In this document: piece by piece, positions 8,819-17,470 of the stretch
Numbering within the stretch: the first letter of the stretch is position 1
Layout of the letters: each line of letters begins with the position of its first letter
NCBI RefSeq assembly: GCF_900167945.1
Contig: NZ_FUZA01000004.1
Location: 410,578 to 474,577 of the forward strand
Reading direction: 5' to 3'
Source of the DNA: Dyadobacter psychrophilus
GTDB lineage: Bacteria > Bacteroidota > Bacteroidia > Cytophagales > Spirosomataceae
DNA length: 64,000 nucleotides
The notes under the pieces: generated by a model
Databases searched by the model: none
The model's input: the letters and a program-made list of their open reading frames with translations, nothing else
What the model was told of the DNA's origin: nothing
Program-made: the position numbers and the translations under genes

Positions 8819-9409
8819 ATGAAAACATTGTCAGTATTTCTATTAGGAGTCTTGCTGTGCGTCTCATGTACAGACAAGACAAAGGAAGAAGAAGCTAACC
8901 GTGAAGCAAATCGCGAAGCTAATCTTGAAAAAGAAAAGAAAGCGATCAACGCTGTAATTGAAAACGAAACCAAATCATTCTTCGCCAGAGATTACAACGC
9001 ATGGAAGGCAAACTATGCGCAAACAGACTACGCATTCCAGGCTTGGAGCAATAATGACGGAACATTCGATTCCAACGTAGGCTGGGAGGATATCAATAAG
9101 CAGATAGGCAAATACATCGCGGACAACCCCGAGCCCGTTTCAAGCCATCCGATTGTTGAAAGGAAAAATGTAAAGTATAAGTTCTTCGATGATAATGTGG
9201 CCTACCTCACCTGGGACCAGTTTAATAGTGATAAGATGGAAAAGAACTTTCACCACAGCAAAGAAGTAAGGCTGATGGAAAAGATCAATGGTGAGTGGAA
9301 AATCGTTTGCGTGTCCGCTTTCTGGGATTATAAACATTTAATTCCGGCAAGCCGCCTGCCCATGATCAAAAAGATCGCTAACGAAAGCAGGGGTAAAAAT
9401 AAAATCTAG
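8819..9409 (+). CDS. Lipoprotein with NTF2-like (SnoaL/DUF4440-type) domain
   Basis: Signal peptide MKTLSVFLLGVLLCVSC ends in a lipobox (CVSC), so the protein is probably anchored to the membrane by Cys17. A charged linker with a small repeat (EANREANREANLEKEKK) leads into a domain of about 130 residues. This domain has the NTF2-like pattern: helix AINAVIENETKSFFARDYNAWKANYA, a strand pair VAYLTWDQF, and the closing GEWKIVCVSAFWDYK. Such domains bind small ligands or act as enzymes; no catalytic residues are evident. It has a 188-base upstream region without a recognisable promoter. Confidence 0.75.
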   Translation: MKTLSVFLLGVLLCVSCTDKTKEEEANREANREANLEKEKKAINAVIENETKSFFARDYNAWKANYAQTDYAFQAWSNNDGTFDSNVGWEDINKQIGKYIADNPEPVSSHPIVERKNVKYKFFDDNVAYLTWDQFNSDKMEKNFHHSKEVRLMEKINGEWKIVCVSAFWDYKHLIPASRLPMIKKIANESRGKNKI

Positions 9410-9560
9410 GGTGATGCAACTTCTGATCGTCTATTTTTCAGTTGAATTCGTTCGGTTTCAATCGGAAATGTTCGGTTATGAACAGCTTTTAAAAGTGAGT
9501 GGGACTTAAAAATTCTTTAAAAAATGTTTTTAACTTCCTGAAATATAGTTTGTTACAAAT
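9410..9560. other. Spacer with no recognised gene
   Basis: This A/T-rich stretch follows the lipoprotein stop. It has short repeated motifs (ttcggtttcaatcgg, gttcggttatg) but no open frame I can support. It ends at the strong hairpin at 9561-9614, so it may be a long 3' untranslated region or hold a small RNA. Confidence 0.3.
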
Positions 9561-9614
9561 GGAATGTGTCAGGTGAGTTTTCTTCGGAAATGAAACTGGC
9601 ACATTCCTTTTTTG
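9561..9614 (+). terminator. Rho-independent terminator
   Basis: Arms GGAATGTGtCAG / CTGgCACATTCC, with an inner helix around a TTCG loop, are followed by TTTTTT. It lies about 150 bases after the lipoprotein stop and about 50 bases before the next ATG, so it could end the lipoprotein transcript or a short RNA. Confidence 0.75.
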
Positions 9615-9666
9615 TATATAGTCAACTGTGCAGATGTACGGTCATAACTATAAAACTATATTAGCC

Positions 9667-10065
9667 ATGAAAATTTCAAACATTTCAAACCTGTTCTGCG
9701 CATTGGCGCTTACTTTGTCTCTTGCTTCATTTACAACTGACAAAAAGAAAAACAAAGAAGAAAAAGCTGCTCCGGATGCGGTCGTTTTTGATGCTGCTCT
9801 TTACAAAGTGAAGGAAACCAACAAGGTTAAACTTTCCGTTAACAAAGCTGCCGACGAAAGATTGAGAATCATATTGAAAGACAAAGGCGGAAAAGTGTTC
9901 TACTCCGAAGTATTCAATGATAAAGATGCAAAATATCGCCGTGTATTTGACCTTGAAGAAATGAATGACGGCGTTTACTATTTCGAGTTGTTTTACAACA
10001 AGAAAAAATTGGTAAAAGAAGTGCAGATCCAAAGCACCAGCGAGAAACTGATCTCTTTGCAGTAA
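9667..10065 (+). CDS. Small exported protein of unknown function
   Basis: I do not recognise the family. The ATG at 9667 gives a signal peptide (NLFCALALTLSLASF, cleavage near residue 21). A Lys-rich linker (DKKKNKEEKAA) and a domain of about 95 residues with beta-strand character follow: LYKVKETNKVKLSVNK, RLRIILKDKGGKVFYSEVF, DGVYYFELFYNKKKLVKEVQI. The strand order resembles an Ig-like or sorting-domain beta sandwich, where a DGxYxFE pattern is common. It lacks the typical Lys-rich tail of T9SS C-terminal signals. Upstream in-frame GTG/ATG codons at 9628-9634 would place charged residues ahead of the signal and are rejected. Confidence 0.7.
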   Translation: MKISNISNLFCALALTLSLASFTTDKKKNKEEKAAPDAVVFDAALYKVKETNKVKLSVNKAADERLRIILKDKGGKVFYSEVFNDKDAKYRRVFDLEEMNDGVYYFELFYNKKKLVKEVQIQSTSEKLISLQ

Positions 10066-10077
10066 TATAAGGTTCAT

Positions 10078-10125
10078 AAAAGGAAAGGCTCTTTGTCCAG
10101 CAGGATAAAGAGCCTTTCCTTTTTA
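10078..10125. terminator. Bidirectional terminator
   Basis: Arms AAAGGAAAGGCTCTTTgTCC / GGAtAAAGAGCCTTTCCTTTT with an AGCA loop and A/T tracts on both sides. It closes the + strand gene and the long minus-strand run 17258-10126. Confidence 0.85.
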
Positions 10126-10458
10126 TCAATTGAGCTCCTTTTCAGGATCCCAGAAACATTCCTTCCAATTTTGAATGCGATCGTCTTTCACGGCAACACC
10201 TTCACTTTCCAGCCGTTCCTGCATGGTTGTAGGCGTTTCGAAAAGATGACGGGCGCTCAGCTCACCCTGCTTGTTGACAACCCTGTGCGCGGGCAACCCG
10301 TGTTGTGTATAACTGCTGCCCATTGCCCAACCTACCATTCGGGCACCACGTTTTGCGCCCAGGTAAGCGGCAATTGCGCCGTAAGAAGTAGCACGGCCTT
10401 TCGGGATTTGCCTCACTACATCGTATACATCGGTAAAAAAATCATTTCCCTGCTTCAT
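10126..10458 (-). CDS. Alkyltransferase-like protein (ATL), MGMT fold without the acceptor Cys
   Basis: Matches the C-terminal DNA-binding/active-site domain of O6-alkylguanine-DNA alkyltransferases ([27 protein letters not shown]). The signature PCHRV is PAHRV here (residues 56-60), so the alkyl-accepting Cys is Ala57. This is the mark of ATL proteins, which bind O6-alkylguanine and flag it to nucleotide excision repair instead of repairing it directly. The 110-residue length is typical. The gene overlaps the DUF3109 gene by 17 bases and ends the minus-strand run. Loss of the Cys is seen directly; the damage-sensing role is family knowledge. Confidence 0.93.
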   Translation of the reverse strand: MKQGNDFFTDVYDVVRQIPKGRATSYGAIAAYLGAKRGARMVGWAMGSSYTQHGLPAHRVVNKQGELSARHLFETPTTMQERLESEGVAVKDDRIQNWKECFWDPEKELN

Positions 10459-11041
10459 TCTCTTTTAACCGGCTTTCCCGGCGCTCATCTATTTCCCGTG
10501 TCAGCTGATCATACCATTTGGGGCCATAAGCACGGATGAGGGGATCTTTGAGAAACTTATAAACCGGCACACCTAATTCCTGGCCAAAGCTGCAGGCAGG
10601 GCTGCATATTTCCCAGCGATCGTAATTGAGCGCATGGTATTGTTCGTATTTAGTAACCCTTATCGGATACAAATGACATGAGATTGGTTTTTTGTAGGTG
10701 ATCTTTCCATCATTATAGGCTTGCTCAATGCCGCATTTCAAAATGCCTCGTTCATCATAAAGCGCGTAAGCACATTCCTTTCCGTTTATAATGGGCGTTA
10801 CGTAATCACCGTCCCAATCTTTGGTGTAAGTTCCCTCCCGCGCAATTACATCTTTACCAGCCTGTGTCAGATAAGGTTCAACATGCGGGTAGATCTCATC
10901 CAGAATTGCCAGTTCATCCTCGTCCAGCGGCGCACCCGAATCTCCCTCCACACAGCAAGCACCTTTGCATTTGTCCAGGTTGCAGACAAAAAACTGGTCT
11001 TCAATGTCATCACTAATGCATGTATTCTCGATGAGTATCAT
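10442..11041 (-). CDS. DUF3109 family Cys-rich protein
   Basis: A 199-residue cytosolic protein with many conserved Cys: [11 protein letters not shown] near the N-terminus, then [20 protein letters not shown] and CSPAC. This array is typical of DUF3109, related to the YkgJ-type zinc/iron-chelating families; a bound metal or Fe-S centre is likely but not shown. It lies 5 bases after the LysM transglycosylase and overlaps the ATL gene by 17 bases, so translation is probably coupled. Function is unknown. Confidence 0.88.
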   Translation of the reverse strand: MILIENTCISDDIEDQFFVCNLDKCKGACCVEGDSGAPLDEDELAILDEIYPHVEPYLTQAGKDVIAREGTYTKDWDGDYVTPIINGKECAYALYDERGILKCGIEQAYNDGKITYKKPISCHLYPIRVTKYEQYHALNYDRWEICSPACSFGQELGVPVYKFLKDPLIRAYGPKWYDQLTREIDERRESRLKENEAGK

Positions 11042-11046
11042 ATCAA

Positions 11047-13563
11047 TTATTGTTGCGGGATTTTTAGCTTTTGTCCCACCATAACACTATTTCCCGACAT
11101 ATTGTTTAATCGTTTGATGTCTTCCACATTCGTGTGATAATTCTGAGCAATACGGAAGAGGGTTTCACCCGATGCCACAGTATGCGTTTTTGTGCCTGAT
11201 TGGTGCGGGACAGATGCTTGCGTAGATGCCGGAGCTTCCGAATCTACTTTTCTTACACGCAACTTTTGTCCTGATTTCAATCGCGACGATTCATTCAGAT
11301 CATTAAGGTCGTACAAATCTTTTACCGACAATCCATAAGCCTTTGAAATGCTGTAATAAGTCTGTCCACCCTGAACCACATGAAATTCGTCTCCTGAACT
11401 CGCAGTAGTCCGTATTTCGTGTTTGATCTCTTCCGGGGTTTTGAAAGTTTCCGTTGGTTCGGTACGTGTAACTGTTACTTTTTCAGGCTCTTTCGTCGTG
11501 CTGGCAGGCGTTTCTCTTGTTGTTGCAGCGCTCGCAGTTTCAACCGTTGCCGATTTGCTCACAGCAAGCCGCTGGCCTACAACCAATCTGCCCGGTGTAT
11601 TTTTGTTCAGGGCAATCAGCTCCCTAAGCGTCAGGTTATACTTGCTTGCAATGCTAAAATAGGTGTCGCCGGATTGGACCGTGTGGAAAGATGCTTTTTC
11701 TGCCTCAGGAGCGGTTTTAGGTGTCGCAGCTGCGTCCTTGGCTGCTTTTTCCTCGGCCGCAGCCCTTTGCTTCATATATACCGAAGTTTCAGAACTTGCA
11801 CGCGTATCATTTGGTGTAACCACCTTGGAGGGAGAAGTTGAGCTGGCTACCGGCCTCTCTTCCGATGATTTGAAAGAAGTATCAGCATTGTCCTGTGTGA
11901 TGATCACAACGCGGTCGCCTGCTTGAGTGCTAACCGGCTCGGTTGGCACAGTAGCGGGCACATTCGTGGCCGTTTTTACAGAAGGATTTGTTTGAATGTT
12001 CGCGGCGGCAGGTGTCGCAGCTGCAACCGGGGCATTAGTGACCGGAGGCGCTGCTGTTGCTGGTACACTGGCGGTTTCCTCTTTCTTTTCAACCAGAACA
12101 GGTGTGTATTTCTTGCGTCCCGATGGCTTGTCCGGAATTGTATTCGCATTGGCAGCAGGTGCAGCGGCAATAACCTCGGTTTTCGTGGCAATAACCGAAT
12201 CCCTTTTGCCGGGCGTCGGTTGCGGCGGAGCGATAATTTCTATCGGCTGTTTCTTAGGACGTTTTTTGGTCAAAAACAAAACCTGACCGGTTTGTATCGG
12301 ATAATTACGACTTGTTGTGCGGTTATATTTCAAAAGGCTTACCAAACGGATCCCGTATTGCTGGGACACACTGTGCCAGGTGTCGCCCGGCCTGGCTGTA
12401 TGAAATGGTGTGGATGCTTTTTTATGTTTTTTGGCCAAATAATAAACCTGACCTGGAATAAGTGGCATTTCGGCAACCATATCATTGTAACGCATAAACT
12501 TCGGAGCGCTCATGTCGCCCGCTTTTGCCAATGCTTTTGGTTTGTCACCAGCGCGTGCCTGCGCTCCGGGAAGACCATTTATTTCATACAGCTCAGGACC
12601 ATTCGGGTCTGAATTGTTTCCCGCCTTTTTTTTCAAAACCGGATAACCGGTGTCCTCATAAACAGAAGCAACAGCTGTTTGCTGTGGTGGCAATGATAAT
12701 TTTTCGCGAACCGAAGCAAGCTGATCAACGGGCACCGGGATGGTAACCAGATATTCGCGGTCGCTCGGAATTTTATCGTCCGTAAGCCACCTGTTGTAAC
12801 TCTTCAAGTCGGCGAGGCCAACGCCAAGGGATGCGGAAATTTCATCGAATGTTTTTCCTTTTCCATAATCCGCTTCCAAAAGCACAAGCTTGTTGGCAGT
12901 CCTGTATCTTTCAATCCCAGCTTCGAGTGCTATTTTATGCGCAAAAAAGCGAAGCATGTATCGATCCGTCTTGCCGTTCAATGTTACTTCGCGTGCGTAT
13001 GCCCAGTTAGCGGGAACCACTTTTTTTACACCGCCCGCACCCTGATAATAGGAATAAAGCGTAGTAACCCAGTTGTTAAATTGCTGATTGTTCTTTTTCA
13101 GATACCAGGCTGCGGCATGTGTTGATGCGCTTATATTTTTCCTTTCGTCCACATCATCATCAACCCGCAGGTTCAGCTCCCTGGCTGTTTCTGGCTTGAA
13201 CTGCCAGTAACCCACCGCATTGGAAGTAGAAACAACATCCGGCCGGAAAGAACTTTCCTGAACGGCCAGATATTTGAAGTCGATGGGAACCTCTTCATCC
13301 ATCAATATGCCTTCAACAATAGGAAAATGGAGCACAGCGCGGTCCATTTTTTCTTCCCAAAACTTTTTATTGGACATCAGGTTCTTCACATCTTCTTCAA
13401 TGATGTCCTGGGCGCTCCGGTCGAGCTTTACTGTAATTCCACCAAATGAAATGCTGGAAGGAATTTCTGGATAAGCTTGGGCAATGACGTTGCTTTTTGC
13501 GGTGAGCAGCAACATCCAGGCAACTGCAATGTACTTGATGTTTTTAATGAAAGTCCTGGCCAT
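11047..13563 (-). CDS. LysM lytic transglycosylase (MltD-like)
   Basis: A secreted peptidoglycan-cleaving enzyme. A signal peptide (ending near VIAQA) is followed by an SLT goose-type lysozyme domain at about residues 85-215. This carries the catalytic Glu in [12 protein letters not shown], plus [17 protein letters not shown] and [11 protein letters not shown] degenerate LysM (about 225-285), then clear LysM units at about 388-435, 625-670, 720-766 and 790-838 (each starting FHTV/THTV.SG.T) bind glycan. A long Ala/Pro/Thr-rich linker separates the second and third. At 838 residues it is much longer than E. coli MltD because of the linker and extra LysM units. It lies in a run with polysaccharide and nucleotide-sugar genes, consistent with envelope maintenance. 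Confidence 0.94.
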   Translation of the reverse strand: MARTFIKNIKYIAVAWMLLLTAKSNVIAQAYPEIPSSISFGGITVKLDRSAQDIIEEDVKNLMSNKKFWEEKMDRAVLHFPIVEGILMDEEVPIDFKYLAVQESSFRPDVVSTSNAVGYWQFKPETARELNLRVDDDVDERKNISASTHAAAWYLKKNNQQFNNWVTTLYSYYQGAGGVKKVVPANWAYAREVTLNGKTDRYMLRFFAHKIALEAGIERYRTANKLVLLEADYGKGKTFDEISASLGVGLADLKSYNRWLTDDKIPSDREYLVTIPVPVDQLASVREKLSLPPQQTAVASVYEDTGYPVLKKKAGNNSDPNGPELYEINGLPGAQARAGDKPKALAKAGDMSAPKFMRYNDMVAEMPLIPGQVYYLAKKHKKASTPFHTARPGDTWHSVSQQYGIRLVSLLKYNRTTSRNYPIQTGQVLFLTKKRPKKQPIEIIAPPQPTPGKRDSVIATKTEVIAAAPAANANTIPDKPSGRKKYTPVLVEKKEETASVPATAAPPVTNAPVAAATPAAANIQTNPSVKTATNVPATVPTEPVSTQAGDRVVIITQDNADTSFKSSEERPVASSTSPSKVVTPNDTRASSETSVYMKQRAAAEEKAAKDAAATPKTAPEAEKASFHTVQSGDTYFSIASKYNLTLRELIALNKNTPGRLVVGQRLAVSKSATVETASAATTRETPASTTKEPEKVTVTRTEPTETFKTPEEIKHEIRTTASSGDEFHVVQGGQTYYSISKAYGLSVKDLYDLNDLNESSRLKSGQKLRVRKVDSEAPASTQASVPHQSGTKTHTVASGETLFRIAQNYHTNVEDIKRLNNMSGNSVMVGQKLKIPQQ

Positions 13564-13598
13564 AAATTGTAAATGCTTGGCTTAATGTGTTTTGTGTA

Positions 13599-14240
13599 CT
13601 ATAACTTCTGGAGGATCATCAACCCATCCCGGATCGGAAGCAGAATGTTGGAAACCCGGCTATCTTCGTGGACCATTTTATTAAAGTCCAGTAATGCCTG
13701 CGTGTCTTTGTCGATTTTGATATCGTCCTGAATTACCTTGCCACTCCAAAGTACGTTATCGGCGATTAAAAAACCGCCTGTTCGCACTTTTTCTATACAA
13801 AGATCGAAGTATTTCTGATAGTTTATTTTGTCGGCGTCGATAAAGACCAGATCGAAGGTCTCATTTAACGTTGGTATAATGTCGGTCGCCTTACCGATCT
13901 GGTAGTCAATGTGATCTGCGAAGGGAGAACTTTCGAAAAACCGTCTTGTAAAAGTTTCCAGTTCCTCATTAATGTCGATAGTGACCAGCTTCCCTCCGGG
14001 ATTGAGCCCTTCACAAAGACATAACGCTGAATATCCTGTGTAAGTACCGATCTCGAGGATTCTGTCCGGACGGATCATCCGGGATATCATTGATAAAAAC
14101 CTGCCTTGAAGGTGGCCGGACAGCATACGCGGGTTGAGAATGTGCGCGTGGGTCTCGCGATTCAAAGACTTCAGCAATGCATTCTCATTCTCCGTATGTG
14201 CTACGGAATACGCCTCAATTTCCTCTGCCAGAAACTTCAT
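13599..14240 (-). CDS. O-methyltransferase, class I SAM-dependent (CCoAOMT-like)
   Basis: Small-molecule O-methyltransferase of family 3. The SAM site is ILEIGTYTGYSALCLCEGL (motif I) with the acidic VTIDINEE. The divalent-metal Asp/Asn set lies in LVFIDADKINYQKYFD and LIADNVLWSGKV, as in catechol and caffeoyl-CoA methyltransferases. The length of 213 residues is normal. It sits between rfbA and the LysM transglycosylase with gaps of 43 and 35 bases on the same strand. The substrate cannot be inferred; a catechol or a modified sugar is only a guess. Confidence 0.9.
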   Translation of the reverse strand: MKFLAEEIEAYSVAHTENENALLKSLNRETHAHILNPRMLSGHLQGRFLSMISRMIRPDRILEIGTYTGYSALCLCEGLNPGGKLVTIDINEELETFTRRFFESSPFADHIDYQIGKATDIIPTLNETFDLVFIDADKINYQKYFDLCIEKVRTGGFLIADNVLWSGKVIQDDIKIDKDTQALLDFNKMVHEDSRVSNILLPIRDGLMILQKL

Positions 14241-14283
14241 TTTTTTATTCCGATTCTAAATCAAACACAATGTGATCGTGAAA

Positions 14284-15150
14284 TCAGACATTGGCAACGA
14301 TGCGTTCAAGATACGTTCCGTAGCCGCTTTTTACCAAAGGCTTGGCGATTTCACGCAGTTGTTCTGCATTAATAAAGCCCATGCGATAAGCGATCTCCTC
14401 AATGCAGCCTACCTTCAAGCCCTGGCGTTCTTCGATCACCTGAACGAACTGCCCGGCCTGCATCAGCGACTGGAATGTGCCCGTGTCGAGCCATGCCGTG
14501 CCGCGGTTCAAAACGCCTACTTTCAGCTTGCCGCGTTCCAGGTAAACCCGGTTCACATCCGTGATTTCCAGCTCGCCTCGTGGGGAAGGAGGGATCGTTT
14601 TGGCGATTTCCACTACATCATTGTCATAAAAATATAAACCCGGAACCGCGTAATTGGACTTGGGCTGCTCCGGTTTTTCTTCAATGGAAAGTACATTATT
14701 GGCCCTGTCAAATTCCACAACGCCATAACGCTCGGGATCATGCACCTGATAGGCGAAGATCACGCCGCCATCGGGATTGTTGTTGGATTGAAGCAGCTGA
14801 GAAAGTCCTGAGCCGTAAAATATATTATCGCCAAGGATCAAGGCAACCTTATCATTACCAATGAATTCCTCGCCAATGATGAATGCCTGCGCCAGTCCGT
14901 CCGGGCTTGGCTGCACGGCATAGGTAAATTCGCAACCCAGGCGGCTTCCGTCACCGAGCAATTTTTCAAAATGCGGCAGATCGTGAGGGGTTGAAATGAT
15001 CAGTATTTCGCGGATTCCCGCCAGCATTAAAATTGATAAGGGATAGTAAATCATTGGTTTATCATAAACAGGCATAAGCTGTTTACTAACTGCCAATGTC
15101 AATGGGTGCAACCTTGTCCCGGATCCACCGGCCAGAATAATTCCTTTCAT
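14284..15150 (-). CDS. rfbA: Glucose-1-phosphate thymidylyltransferase
   Basis: Makes dTDP-glucose from dTTP and glucose-1-phosphate, the first step of dTDP-rhamnose and other dTDP-deoxysugars. The N-terminal nucleotide-binding signature is [39 protein letters not shown]. The [18 protein letters not shown] and [13 protein letters not shown] motifs are conserved; the 288-residue length is standard. It follows rfbB by 36 bases. The rfbC and rfbD genes needed to reach dTDP-rhamnose are not in this window. Confidence 0.97.
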   Translation of the reverse strand: MKGIILAGGSGTRLHPLTLAVSKQLMPVYDKPMIYYPLSILMLAGIREILIISTPHDLPHFEKLLGDGSRLGCEFTYAVQPSPDGLAQAFIIGEEFIGNDKVALILGDNIFYGSGLSQLLQSNNNPDGGVIFAYQVHDPERYGVVEFDRANNVLSIEEKPEQPKSNYAVPGLYFYDNDVVEIAKTIPPSPRGELEITDVNRVYLERGKLKVGVLNRGTAWLDTGTFQSLMQAGQFVQVIEERQGLKVGCIEEIAYRMGFINAEQLREIAKPLVKSGYGTYLERIVANV

Positions 15151-15186
15151 TTTAAGATCGTTGGTAAGCGTAAGTTAATTATCTGA

Positions 15187-16242
15187 CTATCTTTCCGAGT
15201 ACATGTCGGTGTAATATTTCTGGTAGTTGCCCGATGTGACGTTGTTGAGCCACTCCTGGTTGCTGAGATACCAGTCCACTGTTCTTTCAAGCCCTTCTGC
15301 GAATTGCAAAGAAGGTTTCCAGCCCAGTTCCTCGGAAAGTTTGGTGGCATCGATCGCATAACGCAGGTCATGCCCGGCGCGGTCGGTCACGTACGTGATC
15401 AGTTTTTCAGTTTCGCCTTTTTCCCGGCCCAGTTTCTGGTCCATAATGCTGCATAGCAACAGGACCAGGTCCAGGTTTTTCCATTCGTTATGGCCGCCGA
15501 TGTTGTAGGTCTCGCCGTTTTTGCCGTCGTGGAAAATCACATCGATAGCAATGGCATGGTCTTCCACAAAAAGCCAGTCACGGATATTTTCGCCTTTTCC
15601 ATACACAGGAAGCGGTTTCTGCTGGATAATGTTGTGGATCATCAGCGGGATAAGCTTCTCAGGGAAATGGTTTGGACCGTAGTTGTTGGAACAATTGGAA
15701 ATAACAACCGGCAGCTTATAAGTGTTGTGATAAGCCCTGACAAAATGGTCCGAAGATGCTTTTGAAGCCGAGTACGGCGAGCGCGGGTCATAACTGGTCG
15801 TTTCCGTAAAGAATGTGCCCGGATCGTGCAGTTCACCGTAAACTTCATCCGTAGAGACGTGGTAGAAGCGGCGGTCTGAGAAATCATCTTTCCATGCTTT
15901 TTTAGCAGCATTCAAAAGGTTTACAGTCCCAACCACGTTGGTCATGACAAACGACATCGGATCGGAAATAGAGCGGTCCACGTGGCTTTCGGCAGCCAGG
16001 TGAATGATGCCGTGAAAGTCATTTTCGCTGATAAGTTTGTCGATAAACTCAGCGTCAACGATGTCGCCTTTTACAAATGTGTAGTTCGGCGCATTCTCAA
16101 CGTCGCGAAGGTTTTCAAGGTTTCCTGCGTAAGTAAGGGCGTCGAGGTTATATATGTGATAGTCAGGATGGAAATTTACAAAACGGCGCACCACGTGTGA
16201 ACCAATAAAACCCGCACCTCCTGTAATTAAGATCTTTTTCAT
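15187..16242 (-). CDS. rfbB: dTDP-glucose 4,6-dehydratase
   Basis: Converts dTDP-glucose to dTDP-4-keto-6-deoxyglucose using bound NAD. Extended SDR with GGAGFIGSHVVRRF, the STDEVYG motif carrying the catalytic Thr-Asp-Glu, and YSASKAS with the Tyr/Lys pair. The ATG at 16242 gives MKKILITGGAGF, the standard N-terminus. An open frame extending to 16317 lies within galE and is not used. This ATG overlaps the galE stop as ATGA, so the two are translationally coupled. About 351 residues, the normal size. Confidence 0.97.
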   Translation of the reverse strand: MKKILITGGAGFIGSHVVRRFVNFHPDYHIYNLDALTYAGNLENLRDVENAPNYTFVKGDIVDAEFIDKLISENDFHGIIHLAAESHVDRSISDPMSFVMTNVVGTVNLLNAAKKAWKDDFSDRRFYHVSTDEVYGELHDPGTFFTETTSYDPRSPYSASKASSDHFVRAYHNTYKLPVVISNCSNNYGPNHFPEKLIPLMIHNIIQQKPLPVYGKGENIRDWLFVEDHAIAIDVIFHDGKNGETYNIGGHNEWKNLDLVLLLCSIMDQKLGREKGETEKLITYVTDRAGHDLRYAIDATKLSEELGWKPSLQFAEGLERTVDWYLSNQEWLNNVTSGNYQKYYTDMYSER

Positions 16243-17258
16243 TGTTGAGCTGTTATTTTTAATTGCCAGTTCCATGCGTCTTTCAATGCATCCGCCATGG
16301 TTTTTTCGGCATGCCATTTCATTACATTGTTCACTTTGTCAGACTGCGCGTAGATCTTTTCAACATCTCCTGCGCGGCGCGGCCCAATCGTATAATTTAG
16401 TTTTACGCCATTTACTTTTTCAAATGTATTGATCAGATCCAGAACCGTATATCCTTCTCCAGTGCCAACATTAAATACATCATAATAGTCCGATTCCGTT
16501 TGCTCACCCAATAGTTCAAGGGCTTTCACGTGCGCTTTCGCCAGATCAACAACATGAATAAAATCACGGATGCAGGTTCCGTCAGCCGTATCGTAATCAC
16601 TTCCGAAGACGGTCAGTGATTGGCGAAGGCCAGCGGCAGTTTGGGTAATAAAGGGCACCAGATTGCTTGGGACGCCATTTGGCAACTCACCGATCAACGA
16701 GGACTCGTGCGCGCCGATTGGATTGAAATAGCGAAGTGAAATAGCTCTTACACCTGATTTTGCATACACATAGTCGCGGATAATGTCTTCCCCGATCGCT
16801 TTTGTGTTGCCGTAAGGCGAGTTTGCAGGTTTGCGCGGCGTATTCTCGGTTACCGGGATGGCATCGGGCTGGCCATAAACCGTGCACGATGAAGAGAATA
16901 CAAAATTTGGCACTTTAAATTCCTGTGCAGCGCGTAAAAGGACAAGAAGAGAAATCAAATTATTCTCGTAATAATTAAGCGGCTTTTCAACGGATTCGCC
17001 AACGGCTTTGTAAGCAGCAAAGTGAATGATCCCATCAAATTTTTCCTTTTCAAAAAGCGCCCTGATCTTCTCAGAATCGTTGCAATCGATCTCGTAAAAC
17101 GGAAAATCCTTGCCGGTAATTTTTTTAATCCCTTCCAGAACGCCGGGATTTGAATTGTAGAGATTGTCGACGATGACTGGCTCAAATCCTGCTTTATCCA
17201 GCTCAACAACCGTGTGAGAACCGATAAAGCCAGCTCCTCCCGTAACAAGAATTTTCAT
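16239..17258 (-). CDS. galE: UDP-glucose 4-epimerase
   Basis: Interconverts UDP-glucose and UDP-galactose. Extended SDR: MKILVTGGAGFIGSHTVVEL (NAD site), VFSSSCTVYGQP with the catalytic Ser/Thr, SPYGNTKAIGEDI with Tyr-xxx-Lys, and the GalE-specific SLRYFNPIGAHESSLIGE and DGTCIRDFIHVVDLA motifs. The length of 339 residues is typical. It is the first gene of a minus-strand run with rfbB and rfbA, pointing to nucleotide-sugar supply for lipopolysaccharide or exopolysaccharide rather than galactose catabolism. Confidence 0.97.
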   Translation of the reverse strand: MKILVTGGAGFIGSHTVVELDKAGFEPVIVDNLYNSNPGVLEGIKKITGKDFPFYEIDCNDSEKIRALFEKEKFDGIIHFAAYKAVGESVEKPLNYYENNLISLLVLLRAAQEFKVPNFVFSSSCTVYGQPDAIPVTENTPRKPANSPYGNTKAIGEDIIRDYVYAKSGVRAISLRYFNPIGAHESSLIGELPNGVPSNLVPFITQTAAGLRQSLTVFGSDYDTADGTCIRDFIHVVDLAKAHVKALELLGEQTESDYYDVFNVGTGEGYTVLDLINTFEKVNGVKLNYTIGPRRAGDVEKIYAQSDKVNNVMKWHAEKTMADALKDAWNWQLKITAQQ

Positions 17259-17391
17259 GTGCTCTTTGCTTAATTTAAAAAAATATTGTGGTATAGATGA
17301 TGTGAAAAAACAAGCTCAAAAGTGCATTTGTATACAGAATTTCGTGCATTAACAAACGAAATCCGCTCCGTTAACCAGCTTTTTTCCCGGG

Positions 17392-17399
17392 CAAAAGTA
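17392..17399 (-). promoter_or_regulatory. Possible -7 element for the galE-rfbBA run
   Basis: TACTTTTG on the minus strand is a perfect TAnnTTTG match about 134 bases upstream of the galE start. No convincing -33 element lies at the right distance, only a T-rich stretch, so this is tentative. Confidence 0.3.
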
Positions 17400-17470
17400 G
17401 AAAATTTGATGTCCATTAAAAAAAAATGTTTTTATTTATCCGTTGGTTGTTAAATGCAGATTTGAGGAAA

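Noticed and set aside
8880..8940. Repeat EANREANREANLEKEK as a CRISPR-like or tandem DNA repeat
   Set aside because: It is a short low-complexity protein linker of three near-copies, with no spacers.
11923..12612. A 229-residue open frame on the plus strand, plus several others over 11419-12746
   Set aside because: All lie antisense to the Ala/Pro/Thr-rich linker of the LysM transglycosylase. They are Arg/Cys/Gly-rich, show no start or motif, and are typical shadows of biased codon use.
16243..16317. 25 extra N-terminal residues for RfbB
   Set aside because: This part lies inside galE. MKKILITGGAGF at 16242 is the conserved N-terminus and overlaps the galE stop as ATGA.
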